Position numbers and translations under genes: made by a program. Shown here piece after piece: positions 24,601 to 34,900 of a stretch of 64,000 nucleotides of DNA. The stretch is from Ptychodera flava (taxonomy: Eukaryota > Hemichordata > Enteropneusta > Ptychoderidae): contig NC_091942.1 of the NCBI RefSeq assembly GCF_041260155.1, forward strand, positions 14,409,501 to 14,473,500. The letters run 5' to 3'. Below the pieces are notes generated by a model. The model made no database searches, was not told where the DNA came from, and saw only the letters and a program-made list of their open reading frames with translations. Numbering within the stretch: position 1 is the first letter of the stretch; the number at the start of each line of letters is the position of its first letter.

Positions 24601-27600
24601 TAAATACTTGCAGAATCATCTGTAGCATTCTACAACTTTCAAAACCAGTCTGTACAGTTCAAAATAAGGTTGAAATTTTTCAATTTTTTTCACAATTATA
24701 TAAACAGAACAGATCACAAATATCACATCAATATTGAATAAATTTCACATTTTTAAATATATGACAGTTGAACTAGGTTGCCAGTCACAACAAAAAAGAA
24801 AGAACGAAAACTTTTGGCGAAAAAAAATTGTATCCTGTAAAAGAATCATCCTGTCATGAATCCTTACACTACTTATCAAGTGCAATAATGATGGTAAATA
24901 TCTGATATTCCTCTACTCATCTTCTACTCTGAGTCTCAGTATGCACAATGACTTCACATGTCAATTTTAGTGATTGGTTGGAGTGCCAGAAAAGTGTCAT
25001 CTGGTAACTATGGCAACCATAATATGAAATGGAAACATAAATAATCCCTTTGAACAAAGATTGTACTTTTTGATTTAATTTTACCCCATGTAACAAGTCT
25101 TTCTAGGTCATTTTCAAAGAAGACTGATTTCAACCAAATTGTCAGGTTGCACTGACACAACGTAAGTAATCACACCACCGTTTGTTCCATTTCTGTTCAA
25201 AGATTGGAGGAATAACAGACTTTGTTATGAACAGTGAATGCACAGTTTTTTGTTTTCAGCAGTGATGCAAAACACAGTCTTACCTGTATGGCGTCTGATA
25301 TGCCTATCAAGAGATCCTTTTGTCTTGAAGCTGTCTCCGCACTCTTTACATTGGAAGTCTCTGATGTTTGAATGAACCCGTAGATGGGTTTGTAACACAG
25401 CCTCCTTCATATGAAAAGCACACAAGTAAAATATTGGTACATGAAATTTTTCTCTTATTTGCATACATGGTACAGCATGTGAGAATGTAAAACCAACAAA
25501 ACCATACATTTTCTATGTGTTTTGACTACTATTGATCACTAGTGCATGATTAAAATTGTGCAGTTGCACTGTTTATCTCAGATTGCAAAAGTACAGATAT
25601 AATTGCTTTATACGACCACTATGCACACTGTATCATGTTGGCATAAAACTGTCAAAGGTGAACACAGCAAAGGCTATACTTTTGGAAATACATTGATCAA
25701 CGGAGAGAAATTCAGAAATTGTTAGTTTGCAGAACAGTGTCAAAATGAGAGTGAATTTTCTGCAGTCTTGTCCTGTATATATTTTATAGCACTTGCATTC
25801 ACTGGTCTGCTAGACTGGTGGGACAGAAATTTACCAGAGACTTACATGAAAAAAGGTTTGTTACGCAGACTATTCTGTGTGCTTCCCCTAGCTGATAGCC
25901 TCCTACATACAGTACTTTAATACAGTATATACATAGTAATCCTACAGCAAGTGGGATTTGCTTGAAGTAAATGCTAATCAAAAACTACATGAGTAAAGGT
26001 AAATTACCTTTTTGAAAGCTTTATGACAGATATCACAAGCATAAGGCCTGTCAGTGGTGTGCGATCTCACATGTTTCTTTAACTCCCATGCTGACTTGAC
26101 GGTAATCTTACAGTCTTCACAGGTGTAGACCTTATGATTGACTTGACGGTGTTTATTCAGGGCCGCCTTATGTCGGAAAACACGCCCACATTCCTCACAG
26201 CTCAACCCTGTGAAAAAGTCATGTCAATCAATAATGTTCATTATTGCAATCATAACAATAATTATTGCATGCAGTATTATAATACTTCATTTTAAAAATG
26301 TTCTCTTGTCAAATATTTTTGGAGAAATATGCCAAACACACTGAATATAGTTACCATAATCTCCACAACAAAATTACATCTATTTTTAATAAATTCTTTT
26401 GACAATGAAGAGGAGAAAAAATTTGTAGTTTTGAAAAGCTTCACGGAGTGAATTATGCCTACCTGTGTAATGCAGACTTGTTCTTGATTCACAATTCTGT
26501 TTATCTTTCTTATCTGGATTTACTTCCACAACAACTGAAATGATACGAAAAAAAACAATGTGAGCCAACATGGTTGGGCATTGTAGTTGTAACACATGTA
26601 CTTCCGGAAATTCAAGACTCATTTACTGGTGATATCCCTATTACAATTTTAAGGCATAATAGACATGACTCTTAAAAAGAAAACTACACATATACATGAA
26701 TTATACACAGTTACATGAATCGATTTAGAAATGAATAATTCTTATAAGAGCAGGTAATATTTCTCTCAGGCAAATATCTTTTCCAAATTACCTATCAGGA
26801 AGTCCAGATGATATTGTCAATGAAAATGCAATACACTACACTGTGATAAAGGATGTATTTGAGATCATAAGACTCAACAGAAATAGGTATTGACTAGCCC
26901 TGGGGTAAACGGCATACTTTCATTGCCTGAGAGTTGCCAAAACAAGAGTCTGTCTCACAAGGCAGTAGGCTGAGGGAAACGGACTGTTTTAGGTATTTCT
27001 CAGGCCTAAGAGAAAACAAACGTATGCTACTATCCAAATATTTCCTGTTAATATGTGTTTTGCGATACATCTCATCCACTCTCCTCACTGTAAAACTATC
27101 ACTTTGCATCAGCATGTGCATGACGCCACCTCTTCTTTTACGCATGCTAGAATTTACACATGTATAGACGATGCTTTCAAACTTACAAAGTCAACTGTTA
27201 TTCTGCACTGTTAACTGGTTAACTTTTGGAAACTGTCCTGACTTTCTGGTAACTTACCAGAACTAACCCTATATGTAGGGGCCTAGGCCTGATTTGCATG
27301 TATCAGTGATATGATGATGCACATCACGTGACAGTAAATTAACGAATCACAACAGAGAATTTGGACGAGGTGTGTCACAATAACAATTGGTTCATTCACC
27401 AACTAGTGTCTCAGACCCTTGCTTGAGATAGCAGATTTCTGTTTTACCTTGTTCAGTTTTTACTGCATCCTTGTTTGCTTGATCAATGGGTGCAAGATGC
27501 GGCAGTATTATCAGAGGATTCTCCTGACACACACTGAAAGTCATCCGCTGCTTGTGGGCATGGTACTTGTGTTCCACAAAGTCCGGTAACGATAGAAACT

Positions 27601-28784
27601 CAGTCTTACACAAAGCACATTTATGCACATCAGGGATTTCATTGGCTTGGCCATTCTGTGATACTGCAGAATTGGAATTTGCGACATCTGGTGTGGCCTG
27701 CTCTTTGCCAGTAACACTGCCCTCTTGAGTCAAATCTACATTTGCAGTGGCAGTTGTCGTGACTGGATCATCATCATTTGATTTCAGTTGTGCACCATCT
27801 TCATCACCGACCTGATCAGCATCACTTGAAGTTGCATTGTTTAGCTCAGTACCGTTATTTGCTGAGGTTGTGGATTCAGGGACAGACAAATCTTGAACTC
27901 CAGTGGAAACGTCTTCAGGGTTATTATTTTCAGAACATGCAGTGTTTGCTGGTTCATTGACAATGGCCTCCTCTGAATTTATATTCCCATCTTCTAGGGT
28001 GCCAGCACTTGCTACATCAGCATGTGACACAACACTAGCTCCAGTTTCAGTGTTCAAACAATCACTTATTTTTCCAAGCTCTGATGCTTGCTTGTCCTGC
28101 AATGTGACTTCACCACAGGCTTGCTCTGTACTTTTGGAAACCTCAGTTTTTGTAGAATCTATAACAGATTAGAAAACAGTTTTCATTATGAAAATGATGT
28201 TAGGGTTTTTGTCAATTGTACAGAGAAGCAGAAGAGATGTGCTTCCCAAAAAATTTACATAAACTATTGCTAGTATAATATTATTACACACACCCCCGGA
28301 CACACAAGCTGTGTGTATATGTACAATCTCTACCGTACGTGTCCGTAATAGTCCCAATACTGTAGTTTGACACGATACAATCGTCCGACTCCAGGGCACT
28401 TTCTCCAACAAAGGATGAAAAGGAATGAAAGCACCCTCCGCAGCTCAGAGCGGATTGTCGTACTTAGTACACACATAGACCCTCGAGAAAAACACACGCT
28501 CTCTTCCCCGTCGTACTACAGTATACAGTAGGTGTACAGATTATGGCTGGCCTTGCCGTCCACGCCAGCGCTACTGCAAAAGGATGGATGTCTGATACTG
28601 TGCTGCATGATTCAAATTCTAACTCGCCCTTGCATTACATATATCCTAATTTAACATGAGATATGCACTAAATGACAAAACGATTTGAAAATGTACTTTG
28701 CGACAGTAGCAGGCAAGTCTATCAGACGAAATCAAACTTACCGCTGTCACTTCTCTGCTCTAGTCGTAGATCGGTAGAATTCAT
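18467..28784 (-). CDS. E4F1: E4F1-like multi-zinc-finger transcription factor, 12 coding exons
   Basis: Exons on the minus strand: 28784-28742, 28158-27448, 26534-26463, 26207-26008, 25404-25284, 24492-24286, 23770-23298, 22313-22139, 21654-21437, 20739-20541, 19593-19090, 18660-18467. Every junction is GT-AG and phase-compatible, giving 1038 codons plus stop. The protein has an acidic low-complexity N-terminus, one isolated finger near residue 195, a block of five fingers, two divergent fingers, a block of six, then a Gln/Glu-rich tail. E4F1 identity rests on family-specific stretches: RESGALSRH, KCGECGKLYK, FAEHGTL, and the non-finger block VLAEFSSVVANTQEYIV, which matches human E4F1 closely, as does QLEV near the end. 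Human E4F1 is 784 residues; this one is longer through the N-terminus and the Gln/Glu insertion. In vertebrates E4F1 is a nuclear DNA-binding regulator and atypical ubiquitin ligase tied to p53 and cell-cycle control. Confidence 0.93.
19090..19593 (-). CDS. E4F1: E4F1-like exon 11, conserved block and Gln/Glu-rich insertion
   Basis: Contains the family-diagnostic VLAEFSSVVANTQEYIV, then a long stretch of Gln, Glu and later His (Q runs of up to 8) encoded mostly by CAG/CAA. Human E4F1 has no such tract. Phase 1 to 1, donor GTACGT. Confidence 0.92.
19735..20068 (+). repeat. Dispersed repeat, copy B (MITE-like)
   Basis: Lies in E4F1-like intron 10. The left end TAAGGTTTGAGGTAGTATGTGCC and the right end (reverse complement TAAGGTAGAATGTGCC) form imperfect terminal inverted repeats. 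The interior matches 16368-16720 in the same orientation. Confidence 0.65.
20541..20739 (-). CDS. E4F1: E4F1-like exon 10, rest of finger 12, fingers 13 and 14
   Basis: Contains LQTHLKIH, CSYC...HERSH and CDRCGRAFAEHGTLARH. The donor (AAAT/GTAGGA) is weaker than the others but is the one that keeps phase with exon 11. Reading through it gives 17 more residues and a stop. Confidence 0.85.
20930..21015 (-). repeat. Short inverted-end MITE, reverse copy
   Basis: Contains AACCCTGTTCACC, GTAAACAGGTCCAC and ATTGATAACTATGGGTTTG. These are the reverse complement of motifs in the plus-strand copies in WIPI2 introns (45416-45510, 52575-52675, 53122-53217, 53820-53902). Confidence 0.5.
21437..21654 (-). 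CDS. E4F1: E4F1-like exon 9, fingers 10, 11 and half of 12
   Basis: Linker GEKP, then CTYC...HILTH, CGECGKLYKRITHVKEH, and the cysteine half CQHCNKGFKTK. Human E4F1 has the closely similar CGDCGKLYKTIAHVRGH. Confidence 0.93.
22139..22313 (-). CDS. E4F1: E4F1-like exon 8, finger 9
   Basis: Starts LAVFKVAYKQFLELQ, then finger CDIC...HMRKH, ending at the HTG of the linker in phase 1. The acceptor is AAAATTACAG. Confidence 0.9.
22589..22635. mobile_element. Tiny palindromic MITE or solo ends
   Basis: TTAAAGGGACACTA, 19 bases, then TAGTGTCCCTTTAA. This is a perfect 14-base inverted repeat bounded by TTAA at both sides, in E4F1-like intron 7. Confidence 0.55.
22640..23297. other. E4F1-like intron 7 remainder
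   Basis: AT-rich intron with no exon, RNA gene or repeat that I could support. The other long introns of this gene (18661-19089, 19594-20540 outside the repeat, 20740-21436, 21655-22138, 23771-24285, 24493-25283, 25405-26007, 26535-27447, 28159-28741) likewise show nothing further. Confidence 0.5.
23298..23770 (-). CDS. E4F1: E4F1-like exon 7, linker with two divergent fingers
   Basis: 473 bases, phase 1 to 0. A Glu/Asp/Thr-rich stretch is followed by CRAC...HLKGH and CGLC...HMMTDH, then another acidic stretch. These two fingers lack the usual linker. Confidence 0.88.
24286..24492 (-). CDS. E4F1: E4F1-like exon 6, C2HC finger 6 and linker
   Basis: Finger CKQCGRGFRESGALSRH ends HKAPTAC, so its last ligand is cysteine, as in human E4F1 at the same place. 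A Thr/Ser-rich linker follows. Ends in phase 1 at GTGAGA. Confidence 0.92.
25284..25404 (-). CDS. E4F1: E4F1-like exon 5, rest of finger 4 and finger 5
   Basis: Starts with the histidine half of finger 4 (LQTHLRVH) and contains CKEC...HIRRH. The TG(D)ERP-type linker is split across the next junction. Confidence 0.92.
26008..26207 (-). CDS. E4F1: E4F1-like exon 4, fingers 2, 3 and half of 4
   Basis: Contains CEEC...HRQVNH, CEDC...HVRSH and the cysteine half (CDICHKAFKK) of the next finger, which is completed in exon 5. Ends in phase 0. Confidence 0.93.
26463..26534 (-). CDS. E4F1: E4F1-like exon 3, linker
   Basis: 72 bases, phase 1 to 1, acceptor ATCATTTCAG, donor GTAGGC. Encodes a charged linker (VVVEVNPDKKDKQN) with no finger. 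Confidence 0.85.
27448..28158 (-). CDS. E4F1: E4F1-like exon 2, acidic region and finger 1
   Basis: 711 bases, phase 1 to 1. It encodes about 180 Ser/Thr/Asn/Asp/Glu-rich residues and then an isolated C2H2 finger (CALC to HKYHAH, residues about 195-214), matching the lone N-terminal finger of E4F1. Confidence 0.92.
28742..28784 (-). CDS. E4F1: E4F1-like exon 1 (start codon)
   Basis: ATG at 28784-28782 opens the peptide MNSTDLRLEQRSDS. It ends in phase 1 at a consensus donor GTAAGT. I chose this start because it is the only ATG that joins in frame to exon 2. Confidence 0.85.
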
Positions 28785-29789
28785 TGCGACTTGCTGGTAA
28801 ACGACATCGGCTACTGCCGCAAAATGGCTCCCCTTTTCACGCATCGCTTTCTGCGCAGGCTTACAACCTCGTCCACAGAACACGACTTCTTGCGTCATGC
28901 TCAGGCATCATGCATGCATATTTATGGTTTAAAAAAAAAAAAAAAAAAACATTTTCGGCAACTTTGGTATGCTCTCTTACCTCAAAAGGGGTCGTAGAGT
29001 TAATGAAGTTTTAATCATATTAGATATATTATATTATTATTATATATTATTAGAATGTTGCTGGTAGAATGATAAAACGGGATCTGAAATATCACTGCAT
29101 TAGACCGTGCGTGAACACTTTGAACACAGCTGTGCAATACTCTGAATACTCACTGTATCACTTTCGATTGTATCTTCATACCTTTCTATTTTCAAACAAT
29201 TTTTATAAATGATTCGTTGTCTAATTCTATTCACAAATTGCTGCTCTATACAGGCCCAATATACTTTTTTATCATTTTCATGTTTTAGAACAACTGAAAA
29301 TTATCATTAGATATCTATGGCGATGCGCTTGACTGGACAATTGTGTTGGCTGGCTTAAATTGACCTCAAATCAGGCAACAAACTTTAGTTCAGGATATTA
29401 CACTTATCTCCATATTTATATGAAATATATTAAATTTTGGGCAATCGTATAAATATTTCCCCCTGAAACTAATTTGACGCGTGGGCGTTTAATCTCTCTT
29501 GAGTGGTCCAATTAATTCGTATCTGCTTCAGGTTCTTGCATCCTCAAAAACAAATAACAGTCCTAAATTTTCGAATACATTAGGCCTACTTCATGCTTAT
29601 TAAGTTTTCATATAAAAATGCATTCTTTTTCAAGTAAAAACCAATTTTTGAAAAACACTGGCTTAAAAGTGGCAATACATTGATTTCAATTTAAGCACTT
29701 GAATCATAATCTGCTTTGTATTCTTGACGCGTAAGCAAATGGAACATCCCATTTTCAACTGTTACTGCTACTTTGGCAATTAGTCTGAA

Positions 29790-29797
29790 TGACGTCA
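29790..29797. promoter_or_regulatory. Perfect CRE palindrome TGACGTCA
   Basis: A full CRE/ATF site about 1 kb upstream of the E4F1-like start. A single 8-mer is weak evidence. Confidence 0.25.
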
Positions 29798-31036
29798 GAG
29801 TTCTATTATTTGTGTACAAATATAAATACTAGACCGAATTTTCCAGAACACCAGTCTCCTTGTCTCGCGAATTACCTTTATCAATTTTAATATATAGTTC
29901 ACAGAAAAGATGAACACAAATTATTACTATCAATGATTTTCACCTTGTTAAGCTCGGACCTTACGTTGTGCGCAATAGTAAGATTCTGGCGCAAATCTGA
30001 AAAAAATGTTGAAAACAGTAGACGATATCAAACACTTGCTACAAATAGTAACATAGGTAAAGTCGTTATTGCCGCTCTTGTCTCCTGAATGCTAAATTTG
30101 TCTCGTATAATGGTTGAATGCGTTTTTACAAACTGAATGACACCGATAGGAAAAACCCGCCAATCCGATGGACTCCCACACACTCTGAAAAGAGAACAAA
30201 TGAAATAAATACACAACAAGCTGAACAAAAATATAAACTGTTTGTTTGAATAATTCTAGCCTGTCCAAATATACTATTTTGATAAATGTTTCTAATATTA
30301 TGGTGTTTTAGCAGAGATTGCACCTGATGAATATCAGAGAGCGTTTATATGGATTGCTCCAAGGCCATCATATCCAGTAGGAATGTTAAATTCAACGAAA
30401 TCCAAAATATAAATTCTTTCTGTGTGGGTAGAATAACCCTACAGTATCCGTTATCAATGCTCTGTTTGACCATGCATCACATTGAGTTGTAAATCTTAAC
30501 ACAACGTCGTTGTAACATGCTTCCTGTTTTTGCGAGTCATATAATCGCATCCTATCATGAGTTCTTAAGAGACTAATTTTCCGAACAAAGTTGCACAAGT
30601 TTTTATATATGTGCCTTGTTTTTTTATTCCGAAATTAAACTCAAACAAAATAATTGATTCAATCATTTGTGAATGAAATATTACATACTGTTAAAGAAGT
30701 TGCTTGGCCTTTTTCTCATACCATAACAAGAGTTGTCTACATCTATGGTGTGTATACATCTATGGTTTGTATGACCCTTTCTCTACTTTTGAAAAGCATG
30801 GGTATAGCTGAGCAGTTTTGACTGGGACGTCTATGCTAGTTGATAGGATGCCATGTGAGATTGGATCGAAATTACCATCCTGTGATGTCAGCTAGGTTTT
30901 ACAGTTGTTTACAGTCTCTGTCCATAGAATGTATCTGTTTGCATACTTTTACAGTCCTTTCTTATCTCTAAGAAGCTGCAATTCGGCGTTGTTGATGAGC
31001 AAGTAAACATGCGTGAATAACATGCCTGAATAAACA

Positions 31037-31095
31037 CACAAATAAATAAATAAATAAATAAAAAAATAAGTAGATAAATAAGTAAATAAATAAAA
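31037..31095 (+). repeat. AAAT-type simple repeat
   Basis: Imperfect (TAAA)n tract interrupted by TAAGTAGA units. Confidence 0.8.
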
Positions 31096-31738
31096 TACAA
31101 AGTCAGCAAAGGTTATCTTGAAATAAATGTATTTGCGGGCACTAATTGTATTTACAACTTGACAAAATAGTTTATCTTCTTCTTTTTGTTCTTATGAAAA
31201 GTTTACAAAACATTATGTTCATTGTAATCTTATGTCTTATTGGTTTGCTTCTCAGCCATCATTCGTTTATTTTTTTGTAGCTTGTCCACATATCGCAGAA
31301 TTTACCTATCAGCCTAAAGTCACCATAGTCTTTGAGTGCCTCATTATAAGGCTTTTTGAACTTTATTGTCCACTGTATTGCTTACTGTTTGTTGTTTTTT
31401 GATGTTTTTATTTTCTTTCTGTTCTGTCTATGTTTGACTTTATATTACTTTTCAATATAAGAGTAGGTTTTTCTGTTTTTAATGTCGTTGCACTTGGCGA
31501 TGAAGAAACATATAAATGCGTGAAAAAAAACTTGATTCGAGTATTCGCTTTCTTGTCATGAGATAATGTTGGACATAAACGTTCATCAACTCAACGCTAA
31601 AACATGGAAAAAGTGGACTTTCCGACTATGTTTTATATGTAAACGAACACACTGTTGATTTACCACTGGAGGACCGTCGACCCTGGATCCTGGACCGCAG
31701 CAGCGCCATCACCGATTGCTTATTACACTGTGCCACAT

Positions 31739-31750
31739 ACGCATGCGTGA
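31739..31750. promoter_or_regulatory. CGCATGCG palindrome, possible NRF1-like site
   Basis: ACGCATGCGT about 115 bases before the WIPI2 ATG resembles the NRF1 core GCGCATGCGC with its outer bases changed. Position fits a proximal promoter. Sequence-only inference. Confidence 0.25.
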
Positions 31751-31864
31751 AGTGTCATTGTTTTTAATGGTGAATCGTACGGGAAGTACCAAATTTTGTT
31801 ATTTTTTAACAATAATCGTCAATGTATGTGAGGAACAGTGAGAGAGGGAAAGCCATTAGTCTCC

Positions 31865-31935
31865 ATGAACCTCGCAAGCCACGCAGGGGAGGCAAATGCT
31901 AATTTGCTATTCGTAAATTTCAACCAGGATTGCAC
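31865..31935 (+). CDS. WIPI2: WIPI2 exon 1 (start codon)
   Basis: ATG at 31865, peptide [20 protein letters not shown]. It matches the human N-terminus (MNLAS...LLFANFNQD) with one residue fewer, which fixes the start. Ends phase 2 at GTAAGT. Confidence 0.96.
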
Positions 31936-34900
31936 GTAAGTAATGATGTCATAACCAAAAGCAACATCTCTGCGCTGGATACTGTATACGCTGCAGTTTT
32001 CATCCGTTATGTTTTTAACACAACCAGTTTCGCCTATTAACCGTTAAATTTAAATTTCTCTTTCAGGTCGCTAGCTGTAGGGACTAAAACTGGATGTAGG
32101 CTCTTTTCTCTCAATTCCGTGGACAAACTTGAACCCATTTACGAACACAATGGTGAGTTTGTTGATTTTGTTTGTTAGTCACGTCAGCTGATCGGACCGT
32201 ACGTCGACCGCGGGTCGCAAACTGGCAAAGGACTTCGATCCACGCTCACCCTTTCACATCGACTCTTGATTTATTCAAAGTTGCCTCTCGAGCCTAAAAG
32301 ACAACAGTATTGCTACGCCTCCTGTACATTTGAAGATACGAGTGCCAGTGGACGGGACGAAACTTAGAAGAAAAACGAAACGCTTGCTCCTCCCCAATAT
32401 ATTAGACAAAGTTGAAAAAACGTAAACAAAGTGAAACGTCAACAGTCCTCTGCAGGCATGATGACATCATATGGACAAAAGTGTATGATACCATTTGTAA
32501 AGCAATCGATATAATACATTATATATGTGAAATATTTATTGCTTATCATTTTATAAACTCACCACATTTTCAGTCAACCTATATTTTCCATCGGGTCAAT
32601 TCAATAGCGATGGAAATTGCGCAACAACTGTTTCTGTTGCACCAAACTGATGTTGAACTTGGTGTAAGCGTATACTATTGTGAATGGCAGCGGCCATACA
32701 GTGCAGCAAGGACGTGCTAGTGTCAAACCCATACTATCAGGCGGACCACTGAACCACCCTGATAATGAATTAATGAATAAATATTTCTCAGACATAGTAA
32801 TAGTTCGAATAGGCTTTCAATATATTGAATCAAATTCGAAAAAATGGTAATATTTCGTCGGCCTTTGTTCCATTGTTTAAAGAACAGTGAAAGGTGAAGG
32901 CAATTACCGCTTCCTACAGCAGTAGTCTTGCTTTAAACAATAGAAGCTATGCTTTAATTTTTATCTTTTAGGAAATGATTCATAATTATATGAAGATAGT
33001 TTCATTAGTATGCTATAGGAATACTTTTGCCCGCTAACTTCCCCTAACATTATTTTGCACCATTTTTAAACATTTCAACTACATAGTACAGATAAAACGG
33101 TGAATTAGTTTACATTGCCCGAGTTCTAGTACTATGCAAACATGTATCATAAAAACGAGAAATTACACTTTCAAAATGTTACTAACTTATTGATCAAATT
33201 ATGAAGATTTCGGTTAAATCACCCATGTTGTATTTGGGCAAAAGTCATACCATATGACAAATGGGATTTGACATGCATGCATCAAGTGACATTCTTTAAA
33301 GCCCCAACTTAATTGTGTGTGAGTTTGTGTGTGTAACCATTTATAATGGATAGGTTATGAGAGTTTAATTTACATATTTGCAATATTTGTGAAGTGTTCT
33401 GCAGATTAATGGAACAACAGCTTTCTCAATGAGATACCTGTTCAGGCTTTGAAGCCAGACAGTTGGGAAAATGTAGCCATACAACAACAAAACAGTTACC
33501 ACTGAAAATGGTGAACCTGTGCAGTGCTGCATTCAAAGCATTGGAGCATCACATAAATATGACACTCCCACCACACCACTTTGTTGTGTTCTGTTCGGTT
33601 TATTTTTACAACTACTGGTGGCTAATGCATGCCTGTGGGTTACATATCACCATCAAACAAATGTAGCAAGTGGCGTGCTAGAAGAGATAACATACAAATT
33701 CACCCAAAGTCTGCAATATTCAGCAGGGTACGTTATTCTTTCCAAAATGCTCTATAGAAGAAGTTAACATGCTTCTGACAATTTCTATTTTGGTATCATT
33801 ATGGCATAGACTGCAAGTTGATATCAAATATCAACAACACACACACACACACACAGAGCATCTCTTGCTATTTATAGCAATTGGGTTTTTTTTCATGTTT
33901 TATTTGTTTTAATAGCAATGGTTGATCAAATCACAAATACAAATAGTCAAATTCTATTTTAGAGTACTAGTGAAGGTGAATGTTCATACCTCGAACAGAA
34001 AAAAAAGATATCTCATGAGCCTCACATTTTATTGCATTGAAGGTAGATAGGATTTGAAGAATCACCATTTTTGCCCAAAGCTGGAAGAAGTTCCCATTGT
34101 TATGTTTATTCTTGCATGAAACTTTCACAGACTTTTAGGGTAGGGAAACTTTGTGCAAAGGGTGTTAATGAGTTGAGACAATATTCACACTTGAAGATAA
34201 TGAGTCATAATCAATAGAGAATATTCATGTACCTCTGGTTGTGCACAATATATGTTGATAAACACAGCTGAATTAATTTCCCACAATGCAATATTTTAAG
34301 GGTATTGTTTATGTCACTGTAAAGTTGCAGTAGGAGCCTGGACATAGCACAATTAGGAAATTTGCATGTCAAAACAGCTTTAAAATTAGGCCTGCCGTAT
34401 TGTGACAGATCTTTGTACCCTACCTTACCCCCAGGCCTGGAGTTATGCCACATATAGTACATTGTCACCATTTCCCCCAACCTTTTGGAAGTTATCAAAT
34501 AGATTCAAATGAAACCACTGTCATCAAATTCCAAACCCTTGTTTTTCAAATTGATCATAGACTAAAATGTTACTGTGTATCTATTCATAAACATCCATTT
34601 ATCTATCATGGATAATTGAGCTGCACAAGAGGTAAATGTGAGACCCAGTACAGTATTAGTTTAGGATAAAAATATCTGGCTATATTGCAGTGTGCACAAA
34701 AATGTTGGCCAGTGTGGCAAAAGTGACAGACTTTTGCTGGCTGTTGTTAAGTATCTCAATATAAAATGTGACTTTGTCAAATTCATTGTTTTGAAATAAA
34801 AACATAAACAGCTTTGTACTACAGGAGAGGCATAGTTTACTGGTATGAGCTGCATGTCAAGCAGGCATCCCAAATGTTGTTGATGCTTCTTATGAAAGTT

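Larger units (their letters stand above)
28785..31864. other. Head-to-head intergenic region between E4F1-like and WIPI2-like genes
   Basis: Should contain both promoters. It holds a 19-base A run (28931-28949), a perfect TGACGTCA palindrome (29790-29797), an AAAT-type simple repeat near 31037-31095, and a CGCATGCG palindrome near the WIPI2 start. No exon supported. Confidence 0.5.

Noticed and set aside
28931..28949. Poly-A tract as the tail of a retroposon
   Set aside because: No recognisable element body or flanking duplication on either side.
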